Positions 1-6,310 of a DNA stretch of 21,280 nucleotides are shown here, one piece after another; position 1 is the first letter of the stretch, and every line of letters begins with the position of its first letter. The translations under genes were made by a program, and so were the position numbers. The stretch is from Ruminococcus sp. (GTDB lineage Bacteria > Bacillota > Clostridia > Oscillospirales > Ruminococcaceae), in contig JAMPAO010000041.1 of NCBI GenBank assembly GCA_023667165.1, positions 1 through 21,280 on the forward strand, given 5' to 3'. The notes beneath the pieces were generated by a model. It worked only from the letters and a program-made list of their open reading frames with translations, had not been told where the DNA came from and did no database searches.

Positions 1-118
1 TAATTATTTGTAAACTTTGCTTTTTAGGTCTTGACTTTATTTAGCAGGTTTTTATTTTATTTTATCATTTTTCCCTTATTTGTCAATACTTTTTTCGCTG
101 TTTTTATAGGATAGTCAT
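1..118 (-). mobile_element. End of an IS1595-like element (continues beyond window)
   Basis: The stretch from about 50 to 118 is nearly identical to the promoter-proximal end of the element at 3471-4052, in the same orientation, up to the shared terminal motif ATGRCTATCCYATA. Further left (1-50) the two copies diverge: no transposase start lies at the equivalent place here. This is therefore either a different member of the same family or a non-autonomous derivative sharing its end. Its internal promoter fires leftward out of the window. It interrupts the glycosyltransferase gene that ends at 104. Confidence 0.75.
59..86 (-). promoter_or_regulatory. Promoter inside the IS1595-like end
   Basis: On the minus strand TTGACA (81-86) is followed after 16 bases by TAAAAT (59-64). 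The same promoter occurs in the second copy at 3989-4017, where it precedes the transposase start. It points into the element, away from the polysaccharide genes. Confidence 0.6.
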
Positions 119-604
119 ATTTGAAAATTTATATTTCCCTGCCGCCTCTGAACATACAAAGTAATCGGTAGGGCATATCAGCATTAACGGCATTGTTATG
201 ATTTTCGCAATCATATGTTTAAAAGTAATTTTTGCTCCCGTACTGTGCGAATGAACAATTATTTTCTTTACGTGACATATTGAAGCCGCAAAAGCCGAAT
301 ACGCCAAACAGGAAATGCTGCCTAAATTTATATGAACAACGTCGTATTTATTTTTCCTAATTAACTTAACTAACGGATTTATAATATTTAACCTGCTGCT
401 GACGGGTTTGAACTCTAACCCTGCCGCATATATCATGCCGCCGTTTCTTTCGATAATTGACTTATATTTTTCATTATCGCAATAATATGGAGTATAAAAA
501 TCAATAATTAAATCGGTTTTGTAAATTGTTTGAAGCACGTTCATTGCAAACGCCTCTTGCCCGCCGCTGCCGAATGGTTCACCAAACGCAAATAATACAC
601 GCAT
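104..604 (-). pseudogene. Glycosyltransferase family 4-type protein, 3' end lost to IS insertion
   Basis: The 166-residue frame is the N-terminal Rossmann half of a GT-B glycosyltransferase of the GT4 kind used in capsule and exopolysaccharide assembly. The opening residues have the typical glycine-rich acceptor-side loop (FGEPFGSGGQEAFAMNVL), and a VVHINLG stretch and an IIVHSHS strand follow. Such enzymes usually have about 350-400 residues. The C-terminal nucleotide-sugar-binding half, with its E-x7-E motif, is absent. The last four codons (MTIL and stop) are read from the IS end, so the break lies at about 118. The start at 604 has an AAAGG ribosome site and follows the GT2 gene by 23 bases, so it was the last visible gene of the operon. 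It is probably inactive. Confidence 0.8.
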
Positions 605-627
605 TATAATTCGCCTTTCTTTAATTT

Positions 628-1521
628 TTAATCACCGATATATTGAATTCCGGGATTAAATGACAATCCCTCTATCGTTCCTTTGATAATACAATTAATT
701 CTCTTCAATTTATTATCCTTTGATTTAAAAATCACCCGCATAACATGCAGTGTCAATCGAAACACTTCATATAAAAAACCTTTTATTCCCTCGCGTTTAT
801 ATAAATAAACTTCATTTCTGTAAAGATATTTGTATCTGTCAAGTTTTTTTATGGTATCTACAGCAATATTTGATCCAATATTAGAATCGGATTTATGTAT
901 TACAATGCTTTTTGTATCTAAATAACACCTGTATTTTTTGGAAATTCTGCGAGTATATTCAAAATCATCTGTCCAAATAAAAAATTCTTTAATTGGCAAA
1001 CCAATTTCTTTTATAACCGAAACAGGAATAAACAATGAAACAAACGAAGCCATTGAAACGGGAATAAGTTCGTTCGAGAAATTTTTAACCTTTTGAAGTA
1101 AATTCTTTTTTTGAATATTCATTTTGCAAATTTCTCCGTCTTTCCACAAAACCTTGCTTGACAGAAATCCATATTCGCCTTTTAATTGCTTATCTGCTTT
1201 CAGCAATTCTTCCAACGAATTTTGTGTCGGTATACAGTCATTGTCCATAATCCAAACATAATCATAACCGCATTCGGCGGCATACTTTATTCCGTAATGA
1301 AATCCGCCTGCGCCTCCTAAATTTGCGCCGGTATTTTTATAAATTATACTCCCGTTATTTACATATTCAGAAATATATTCATATGTATTATCAGTGCTTG
1401 CATTGTCAATCACAATTATATCCAACAAGTCGGCAATCGTTTGCGACAGTAAGCTTTCTATATTTTCTTTAAGCAATACTTTTCGATTATAAGTTACAAC
1501 AACAGCCGCAATTTTTTTCAT
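628..1521 (-). CDS. GT2-family glycosyltransferase, possible galactofuranosyltransferase
   Basis: A 297-residue GT-A fold glycosyltransferase that adds a sugar to a lipid-linked glycan at the inner membrane face. Visible motifs are VVVTYNR at residues 7-13, DNASTDNT at 39-46, the loop NTGANLGGAGGF at 63-74, the metal-binding MDNDC at 92-96 and a WTDDFEYTRR acceptor/base motif at 183-192. The loop together with W-x-DD-x-E resembles GlfT-like and rhamnosyl GT2 enzymes. With glf two genes upstream, transfer of galactofuranose is a reasonable inference but is not shown. The start has a GGGAGA ribosome site. The gene is complete and lies between the DUF4422 gene (17 bases upstream) and the truncated GT4 gene, in one minus-strand operon. 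Confidence 0.85.
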   Translation of the reverse strand: MKKIAAVVVTYNRKVLLKENIESLLSQTIADLLDIIVIDNASTDNTYEYISEYVNNGSIIYKNTGANLGGAGGFHYGIKYAAECGYDYVWIMDNDCIPTQNSLEELLKADKQLKGEYGFLSSKVLWKDGEICKMNIQKKNLLQKVKNFSNELIPVSMASFVSLFIPVSVIKEIGLPIKEFFIWTDDFEYTRRISKKYRCYLDTKSIVIHKSDSNIGSNIAVDTIKKLDRYKYLYRNEVYLYKREGIKGFLYEVFRLTLHVMRVIFKSKDNKLKRINCIIKGTIEGLSFNPGIQYIGD

Positions 1522-1538
1522 TTTCTTATCTCCCTAAA

Positions 1539-2309
1539 TTAAAAACTTTTATCATACTTCTTCCCCAAAAGCTTAGCCGAAAGGAACCCCGAAATCTTTT
1601 TTATCCAATCAATTTTTTCCATATGAATATGCCCGATTTCGAAATAAGAAATATCATTTGTAATTACCCACACATCAAGCAGCCGTTCGCTGACCCTCCC
1701 GAACAGCCTTGCCTCAAACGCCGTCATATTCGCCGTGTCAATCACTTTTTCCAACTCAAACAGTATATCGAAAAGCCATTCGCAATACTTGTCCGCAAGT
1801 TCTTTTTTCATAATAAACATATTGAACATATGCGCCTTTTTTGAATTCATAACCTTTTCAAACGCCGGAATATATTCGGGATATTTTTCTGCAATTATCT
1901 CCTTTGTTTTATCTAAATGCGCGGCGTCAAACGTGTGCGCGTAATGGCTGTAAATCGTTTCTATATAATAATTTCTCGGCTTCGGAAGAACCGCGTACTT
2001 ATACTTAAGAAGATTTTCAAGCTGTGATTTCGTAAGTATACTTTCAAATTTATCCTTTTTCTTTTTCACGGAAAAATGCCTGCGGTAATGTGCAAGCCCG
2101 ATATATTCCGCGTCAAGATTTTTCCAAGCCCAGTAAAGCCCGGTAAGCTCACAGAAATTCGGATTTTTCCCGCTTATATTATCCCCCGTGTCATCTCCCC
2201 GAAAACTGATGTCCTCTTTTCCCGCACGACCGACGTGCAGCGGAAGATACATCTCATCATCGGGCATTCGATACGGCTTATGTGCCGCAACAATAATTTT
2301 TATATTCAT
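1539..2309 (-). CDS. DUF4422 polysaccharide-synthesis glycosyltransferase
   Basis: A 256-residue protein with the hallmarks of the DUF4422 family (PF14393), found in capsule and exopolysaccharide clusters and thought to be glycosyltransferases. The opening KIIVAAHKPY, a YWAWKNLDAEYIGLAHYRR block near residues 58-77 and a HMFNMFIMKK block near 160-169 are the family signatures. Its ATG overlaps the glf stop by four bases (ATGA) and an AAGGAG site sits inside the end of glf, so the two are translationally coupled. Length is normal for the family. The donor and linkage cannot be told from sequence. Confidence 0.85.
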   Translation of the reverse strand: MNIKIIVAAHKPYRMPDDEMYLPLHVGRAGKEDISFRGDDTGDNISGKNPNFCELTGLYWAWKNLDAEYIGLAHYRRHFSVKKKKDKFESILTKSQLENLLKYKYAVLPKPRNYYIETIYSHYAHTFDAAHLDKTKEIIAEKYPEYIPAFEKVMNSKKAHMFNMFIMKKELADKYCEWLFDILFELEKVIDTANMTAFEARLFGRVSERLLDVWVITNDISYFEIGHIHMEKIDWIKKISGFLSAKLLGKKYDKSF

Positions 2310-3415
2310 AATAACTCCTTTTGAACAGCCCTCAACGCCGCTTCAATAACCTTGTCCATATCATAATATTTATACTCGCCCAGCCGACCGCCGAAAATCA
2401 CATTTTTTTCTTTTTCGGCAAGCATTTTATATTTCACGTACAAGGCGTCATTTTCCTCATCGTTCATCGGGTAATACGGCTCATCACCGCGTTTCCAAAC
2501 CGCCGGATATTCCTTTGTAATAACCGTGTGATTTGTTTTTTCTCCGCCTTGACAGCCAAATTCAAAATGCTTGTGCTCAATAATTCTTGTGTAGGGAATT
2601 TCAAATTCCGTGTAATTAACAACCGCGTTTCCTTGAAAATTTTCCGTCTGCAAATCATCGGTTTCAAACCGCAGACTTCTGTATTCAAGCTCTCCAAGCG
2701 AATAATCAAAATACCCGTCAACCGCGCCCGTATAAACAATTTTATCCGCAATTGCCGACAAATTCTTTTTATCCACAAGGAAATCGGTGTTGAGCTTTAC
2801 CTCAATTCCTTCAAGCATTTTTTCAATAATTTGTGTGTAACCGCCTATGGGAATTCCCTGAAATTTATCGTTAAAATAATTATTATCGTAAACCATTCTC
2901 ACGGGCAAACGCTTTATTATAAATGCAGGAAGCTCCTTGCAAGCACGTCCCCATTGCTTTTCGGTGTAACCCTTAACAAGCTTTTCGTAAATATCCGTAC
3001 CCACAAGAGATATAGCCTGCTCTTCAAGATTTTTAGGCTCACCCTTAATTTCGGCACGCTGTTTTTCAATAATTTCAGCCGCTTCTTCGGGAGCAGTAAT
3101 TCCCCACATTTTGCTGAACGTGTTCATATTGAACGGCATATTGTAAAGCTCGTTTTTATACCGCGCAACAGGCGAATTGGTATATCGGTTAAATTCCGCA
3201 AATTGCCGAATATATTCCCATACCTCTTTATTGTCGGTGTGAAAAATGTGCGCGCCGTATTTATGTACGTTTATCCCGCCGACATTTTCGGTGTAAACAT
3301 TTCCTCCGATGTGAGAACGCTTGTCAATTACAATAACTTTTTTTTCGCGCTTTTTTGCTTCATATGCAAATACCGAACCGTAAAGTCCCGCGCCAACTAT
3401 TAAATAATCATACAT
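2306..3415 (-). CDS. glf: UDP-galactopyranose mutase
   Basis: Flavoenzyme that converts UDP-galactopyranose to UDP-galactofuranose in the cytoplasm, supplying galactofuranose for surface glycans. The N-terminus has the FAD-binding fold YDYLIVGAGLYGSV, then RSHIGGN, KYGAHIFHT and, mid-protein, YTEKQWGR. The C-terminus carries FGGRLGEYKYYDMD, all typical of bacterial Glf. From the ATG at 3415 it has 369 residues, the usual size. I prefer this start to an in-frame ATG at 3430 because the family begins at MYDYLIVGAG and because the stop of the upstream sugar-transferase remnant lies one base before it (TGA-A-ATG). All FAD and substrate motifs I can check are intact, so it is probably functional although the genes around it are damaged. 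Confidence 0.95.
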   Translation of the reverse strand: MYDYLIVGAGLYGSVFAYEAKKREKKVIVIDKRSHIGGNVYTENVGGINVHKYGAHIFHTDNKEVWEYIRQFAEFNRYTNSPVARYKNELYNMPFNMNTFSKMWGITAPEEAAEIIEKQRAEIKGEPKNLEEQAISLVGTDIYEKLVKGYTEKQWGRACKELPAFIIKRLPVRMVYDNNYFNDKFQGIPIGGYTQIIEKMLEGIEVKLNTDFLVDKKNLSAIADKIVYTGAVDGYFDYSLGELEYRSLRFETDDLQTENFQGNAVVNYTEFEIPYTRIIEHKHFEFGCQGGEKTNHTVITKEYPAVWKRGDEPYYPMNDEENDALYVKYKMLAEKEKNVIFGGRLGEYKYYDMDKVIEAALRAVQKELL

Positions 3416-3416
3416 T

Positions 3417-3470
3417 TCAATTCGCCCCATTCTTCCCCAGCACAGTCCCTACCGTCTTAAAAATAATTTT
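3417..3470 (-). pseudogene. 3' remnant of a probable bacterial sugar-phosphate transferase
   Basis: About 17 codons in frame up to a TGA one base before glf, read as YFKIIFKTVGTVLGKNGAN. This matches in character the C-terminal tail of undecaprenyl-phosphate sugar phosphotransferases (a hydrophobic K-I-x-F-K-T-V-x-x-V-L stretch ending in a basic residue and G-A), which often start such operons. The rest is replaced by the IS1595-like element. The family call rests on a short tail and on position, so it is tentative. That a coding gene once ended here is better supported, by the tight TGA-A-ATG junction. Confidence 0.45.
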
Positions 3471-3487
3471 AAAATAGCTATCCCATA
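3471..3487 (+). repeat. Terminal inverted repeat, transposase-distal end
   Basis: AAAATAGCTATCCCATA. It pairs with the inverse at 4036-4052, with one mismatch. The core GCTATCCCATA is exact. The outer AAAAT may be chance in AT-rich flanks. Confidence 0.7.
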
Positions 3488-3968
3488 TCCACAGTCCCAT
3501 AATACTCCAAGGGTGGGGTAACAAGAGCAGAATTAATGAGCTTATCAAACATTAGCTGAGGGATATTGCATCGTTAAAGCGGTAACAAAACTCGTCCAAA
3601 TATGACTGCAAATCAAACTTTGCAAGCCCATGAAACGTTCCGAGAATAAACGCCTTGGCATTGGAAATCACAACGTGAAGCCATTTTAAATTACTGCCGC
3701 TGTCATTATGATCCATATTTTCAAATTCGTGAAAATAATCCTTCGTGACGCATTGCGCTTGATATGCTTTAATCCCGTCGGTACTTATTTTTGAACCCTT
3801 TTTACGGGTTTTTATTCTCACTCCATGAGTGTGTCCGCATTTCGGGCATACGAAGCCGACCGAAAAACGCGTATTGAATAAATGCTCTTTACACTGCTCT
3901 TCCGTTCCGTATTTTTCATTAAATTCCATTATACTCATTACCTTTGGCTTGGCTTCACCTTTTTGCAT
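3478..3968 (-). pseudogene. IS1595-family transposase, internal deletion and 3' frameshift
   Basis: The start at 3968 (ATG) has an AAGGAC site nine bases away; a GTG at 3977 is too close to it. The N-terminus matches IS1595 transposases, with a MSIMEFNEKYGTEEQC head and half a zinc ribbon (CPKCGHTHG). After RIKTR it jumps straight to KKGSKISTDGIKAYQ, so the second zinc-binding Cys pair and the first half of the DDE domain, with the first catalytic Asp, are gone. The later part (WLHVVISNAKAFILGTFHG, then LDEFCYRFN) remains. The frame stops at 3552, but a one-base shift restores a typical tail (FDKLINSALVTPPLEYY) ending in TAG at 3478, inside the terminal repeat. It is not active as a transposase. 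A truncated DNA-binding product is conceivable. Confidence 0.85.
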
Positions 3969-3988
3969 TTTAATCACGTCCTTTTTTT

Positions 3989-4017
3989 ATTTTATCATTT
4001 TTTCCCTTATTTGTCAA
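3989..4017 (-). promoter_or_regulatory. Transposase promoter
   Basis: TTGACA at 4012-4017 is followed after exactly 17 bases by TAAAAT at 3989-3994 on the minus strand, just upstream of the AAGGAC ribosome site and the ATG at 3968. It is a near-consensus sigma-A promoter. Confidence 0.7.
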
Positions 4018-4035
4018 TACTTTTTTCGCTGTTTT

Positions 4036-4052
4036 TATGGGATAGCCATTTT
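4036..4052 (-). repeat. Terminal inverted repeat, transposase-proximal end
   Basis: On the minus strand this reads AAAATGGCTATCCCATA and mirrors 3471-3487. The same end, with CTATCCTATA, is found at 106-118. Confidence 0.7.
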
Positions 4053-4225
4053 TAATTATTCAAAGCAACGGTATAGCCGTCCTTTTCGTATACCTTGCTG
4101 TCCGCTGCTGCCGCAAAAACCTCTATCGGCAGTAGGGATAGCATATTTGAGAGGAATGTTACCGCTAAGAAAAGTGATGTAAATCTTTTTATTTTTATAA
4201 TAATTTTCCTTTCACCGGTAAGCAT
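4052..4225 (-). pseudogene. 5' fragment of a secreted protein cut by the IS
   Basis: The 57-codon frame begins with a basic stretch (KIIIKIKRFTS), a hydrophobic core (LFLAVTFLSNMLSLLP) and an AxA-type signal peptidase site (EVFAAAA), followed by a short mature part (DSKVYEKDGYTVAL). It then meets an in-frame stop (AAT AAT TAA) at the IS junction. This is clearly the head of an exported protein. The mature start resembles the first strand of carbohydrate-binding modules on clostridial exported proteins, but too little remains to say. The first ATG (4225) has no good ribosome site; translation may begin at a non-ATG codon after the AAAGGAAA at about 4206-4214. Confidence 0.6.
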
Positions 4226-4304
4226 TGTGCATAATCGTTACAGTAATGACCTTGATACAGTGCTACAGATGCAAAGATTTGACGGATATCATTTGCGAAC
4301 CAAT

Positions 4305-4337
4305 TCATTCTTTTTTAGCAAGCTCATCAACACTCAT
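4305..4337 (-). pseudogene. Very short orphan reading frame, probable decayed gene start
   Basis: ATG at 4337 has a GGGGA ribosome site eight bases upstream and overlaps the stop region of the gene ending at 4327, an operon-like arrangement. It encodes only MSVDELAKKE before TGA. An overlapping ATG (4308) opens another frame of 37 residues. This may be a gene head ended by a nonsense or frameshift mutation. No family is recognisable. Confidence 0.25.
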
Positions 4338-4947
4338 TTATCACATCCCCATGACAAATAATTTTATTTGAATTAACCTCCATGAATGTTAAATGTGTAC
4401 CGATTTTAATTTTTGGTGAAATACTATATGTACCTATAATAAATATTATATCGTCAGCTTTAACATTTAAATCAATTAACTTTATCATTCCAGCTTCAGA
4501 CGCTGTCAAAATTTTATACGGTTTATTTATTTTAATGTTTTTAATTTTTTTTGTAAAATCAGTAATTTTTATTATATATTTTTCTTTTTTCACAATCGGA
4601 ATACCATTTCCATCTACTTCCAATATGTAATGAGGATTCCAACTTACAATTATAAACATTATTTGCCTGAAAGTAATAACGCACATAACAAAAAATAAAA
4701 CAACCCACAAACTCGACAAACTGTTCATTATATATGCGGCAAAAATGAAAGAGATTATTAAAGAAATTAAAATACATAATAAAATACATAAATAGTTTTG
4801 ATTAAAATCGTTAACAGACATATATAATCGGTTGCATTTAATGCATGAATATGTATAATATCTTGCTGTTAACCATCTATATTTCATATTGACCACATTA
4901 TTTAAACAAATCAATTTTTCACCACAGAAAGGGCATTTAGTATACAT
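4327..4947 (-). CDS. Zinc-ribbon membrane protein of unknown function
   Basis: From the ATG at 4947 it has 206 residues. I chose this start because the GGGGAG site lies nine bases upstream; an in-frame ATG at 4953 is only three bases from it. The N-terminus is a zinc ribbon with two Cys pairs (CPFCGEK near residue 5, CIKCNRLY near 35). Two transmembrane segments follow at roughly 52-74 and 78-103, then a cytosolic or external domain of about 100 residues rich in Ile and Lys. I do not recognise the family; zinc-ribbon plus two membrane helices is common among uncharacterised Firmicute proteins. It is AT-rich like its neighbours, and the gene before it has been replaced by an IS5 remnant. Confidence 0.65.
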   Translation of the reverse strand: MYTKCPFCGEKLICLNNVVNMKYRWLTARYYTYSCIKCNRLYMSVNDFNQNYLCILLCILISLIISFIFAAYIMNSLSSLWVVLFFVMCVITFRQIMFIIVSWNPHYILEVDGNGIPIVKKEKYIIKITDFTKKIKNIKINKPYKILTASEAGMIKLIDLNVKADDIIFIIGTYSISPKIKIGTHLTFMEVNSNKIICHGDVINEC

Positions 4948-4953
4948 ACACAT

Positions 4954-5005
4954 TTACTCCCCTTTACAAATTTCTTTTTTTAATTCACTTATATTTTTTT
5001 CAAAC
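4954..5005 (-). pseudogene. Possible 3' scrap of a gene replaced by the IS5 element
   Basis: Just beyond the point where the IS5 transposase loses similarity, an overlapping frame reads FEKNISELKKEICKGE and stops with TAA directly abutting ATG (TAAATG) of the zinc-ribbon gene region. Its lysine/glutamate-rich tail and the GGGGAG site inside it look like the end of a real upstream gene. It is very short, so this is weak. Confidence 0.3.
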
Positions 5006-5689
5006 GAGTAAAAACACGGCGGAAGCGTTTTATCCGTAAAAAATACCGTTCAACTTCATTACGGCGTTTGTAAAGTTCTTTATCGTATTTCCACGGATTT
5101 TTTCGGTTCCTTTTCGGCGGCACAACAGGTATAAATCCCTGTTTGACGGCAAGTTCACGCGTTTCACTATCTTCATATGCCCCGTCCATAAGCAGATAAT
5201 GATCATGCTCCGAATAAATGCTTTCAATAAGTTTTCTCACCTCGGGTGCATCGTGCTTATTGCCTGCGGACAAACGAAAAATTACTGCATATCGCGCAGA
5301 CGCGGAAGCCAGATGAATCTTTGTTGTGAGCCCCCTTTTGAACGTCCTATGCTTTGTTCGCCTTCGGACTTTCTCGCTCCCGCCGTATCGGGGTGAACCT
5401 TAATGCTTGTGCTGTCTACACAAATAATTTCAGTACGTATTTCTATAATATTTTCTTCCTGCAACGCCTCGAAAATGCGGTCTATCGTACCGTTTTTACA
5501 CCAACGATTAAATTTGACATATATCGTGTGCCAGTTTCCGTACTCGTTCGGCAGTGCCCTCCATTTGCAGCCGTTATCGATTATGTACAGTAACCCGCAC
5601 AGAAAATCATAATTTGATATTGTTGGTTGCTTCCGCGGTATTGGCATTAAATGCTCTATACGCGCAAATTGTTCTCTTGTTAATTTCAT
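4989..5689 (-). pseudogene. IS5-family transposase in two frames, 3' end truncated
   Basis: Frame 1 (5689 to 5282) holds the N-terminal helical domain (CKWRALPNEYGNWHTIY) and the first catalytic Asp in ICVDSTSIKVHPD. Frame 2 (stop at 4989) holds the second Asp in LLMDGAYED and the Y-R-E-K block EVERYFLRIKRFRR. The reading continues from one to the other if the ribosome slips back one base in AAAAGGGGGC at about 5330: SKGG then joins LTTKIHLASASARYAVIFRL. IS427-group members of this family normally use such a frameshift, so this alone is not damage. The tail after FTR is lost, where related proteins continue for some 30 residues, so the enzyme is probably dead. The start ATG has no ribosome site. 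Confidence 0.8.
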
Positions 5690-5695
5690 ATTTTT

Positions 5696-5724
5696 ATTAT
5701 ATCACTTTCTTTTCTGAATTGCAA
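5696..5724 (-). promoter_or_regulatory. IS5 transposase promoter
   Basis: TTGCAA at 5719-5724 and TATAAT at 5696-5701 with 17 bases between them, immediately upstream of the transposase ATG at 5689. The very short leader fits the absence of a ribosome site. Confidence 0.6.
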
Positions 5725-5770
5725 TATTTTTATGTGAACAGGATCTAATATTAAAGGTTATTGTATTTTG

Positions 5771-5965
5771 TTACACATCAACATAGAATCGATCAGAGCT
5801 ATTATTATGCATACCAAATTTTAATTCAGGAAAAAAGAATTCTACAGTGTTGCACTTAAGCGGATCAACAGACTTATATCCCTCGTCAATACCATTCCAA
5901 TACATATAATCAAAATCACCTATTGAATTTCGATATATATTTAACCAATTTTCAACAAAAAACAT
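5771..5965 (-). CDS. Small hypothetical protein
   Basis: A 64-residue frame with a good ribosome site (GGTGAGG five bases before the ATG at 5965), so probably once or still translated. The sequence is acidic and aromatic (several Tyr, Phe and Trp; 'YMYWNGIDEGYK') with no membrane segment or signal. Small acidic aromatic proteins between IS remnants are often immunity proteins or pieces of them, but I recognise no family. It may be a full small gene or the head of a longer one cut by the IS5 insertion, whose end lies only about 30 bases downstream of its stop. Confidence 0.45.
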   Translation of the reverse strand: MFFVENWLNIYRNSIGDFDYMYWNGIDEGYKSVDPLKCNTVEFFFPELKFGMHNNSSDRFYVDV

Positions 5966-6055
5966 ATCCTCACCTACTTTGTACTTTATTCCCTTAAACG
6001 TATAAAGCTATATATTATATGGGTCATCAATATCTAAAAGATTCATAACCGGACC

Positions 6056-6247
6056 TTACAAACAAAATTTCTTGATAATCGTAAAGCTCATCATTATCAA
6101 TATCGTCATCAATAGCTGATATATACCTATAACACGCAAAACAGGCAATTCAATCAAAATAAATAAACTGATCCCCAAAAAAGTCAAACAAAATTCAAGC
6201 GAAAAAAGTGCAAAACGACTAAACTTCCGTTCAGCCGCTTTGCACAT
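6056..6247 (-). CDS. Small putative membrane protein, possibly a gene remnant
   Basis: A 63-residue frame with a basic start (CKAAERKFSR) and two hydrophobic stretches (about residues 13-35 and 38-55). No ribosome site precedes the ATG at 6247, and an upstream in-frame stop rules out a longer form. The next frame downstream (6046 to 6008) is a 12-codon orphan, MNLLDIDDPYNI, in the same frame after the stop, which looks like the tail of another gene. The pair suggests decay. A function cannot be assigned. Confidence 0.3.
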   Translation of the reverse strand: MCKAAERKFSRFALFSLEFCLTFLGISLFILIELPVLRVIGIYQLLMTILIMMSFTIIKKFCL

Positions 6248-6310
6248 TTTTTCGATTGAAATTTTGTCTGACTTTAGGGGAAATTCATAACCCCCGCCGG
6301 TTTATTGCAG

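Larger units (their letters stand above)
3471..4052 (-). mobile_element. Internally deleted IS1595-family insertion sequence
   Basis: The element is bounded by matching ends: AAAATAGCTATCCCATA at 3471-3487 and its near-perfect inverse at 4036-4052 (16 of 17 positions agree). It holds one transposase gene on the minus strand with its own promoter. At about 580 bp it is shorter than a full IS1595-type element of around 1 kb, because the middle of the transposase is missing. No convincing 8-bp target duplication is seen. The left flank is a sugar-transferase tail and the right flank is a secreted-protein head, so the flanks were not one gene. Confidence 0.8.
4989..5743 (-). mobile_element. Truncated IS5-family insertion sequence
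   Basis: The element consists of the two-frame transposase plus its upstream end. The promoter side is present to about 5743, where minus-strand CCTGTTCACATAAAA is a plausible terminal sequence. The other end is missing: transposase similarity stops at about 5000 and no matching inverted repeat is visible there. The exact outer end is therefore not proven. It sits within decayed accessory genes and is probably immobile. Confidence 0.7.

Noticed and set aside
2321..3403. A 360-codon open frame on the plus strand
   Set aside because: It lies wholly opposite glf, which has clear FAD and substrate motifs. The plus-strand translation is Phe/Ile/Asn-rich without a family match or ribosome site.
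3455..4065. 8-bp target duplication around the IS1595-like element
   Set aside because: AT-rich flanks share TTTTAA-like words, but no 8-base direct repeat fits symmetrically at the ends.
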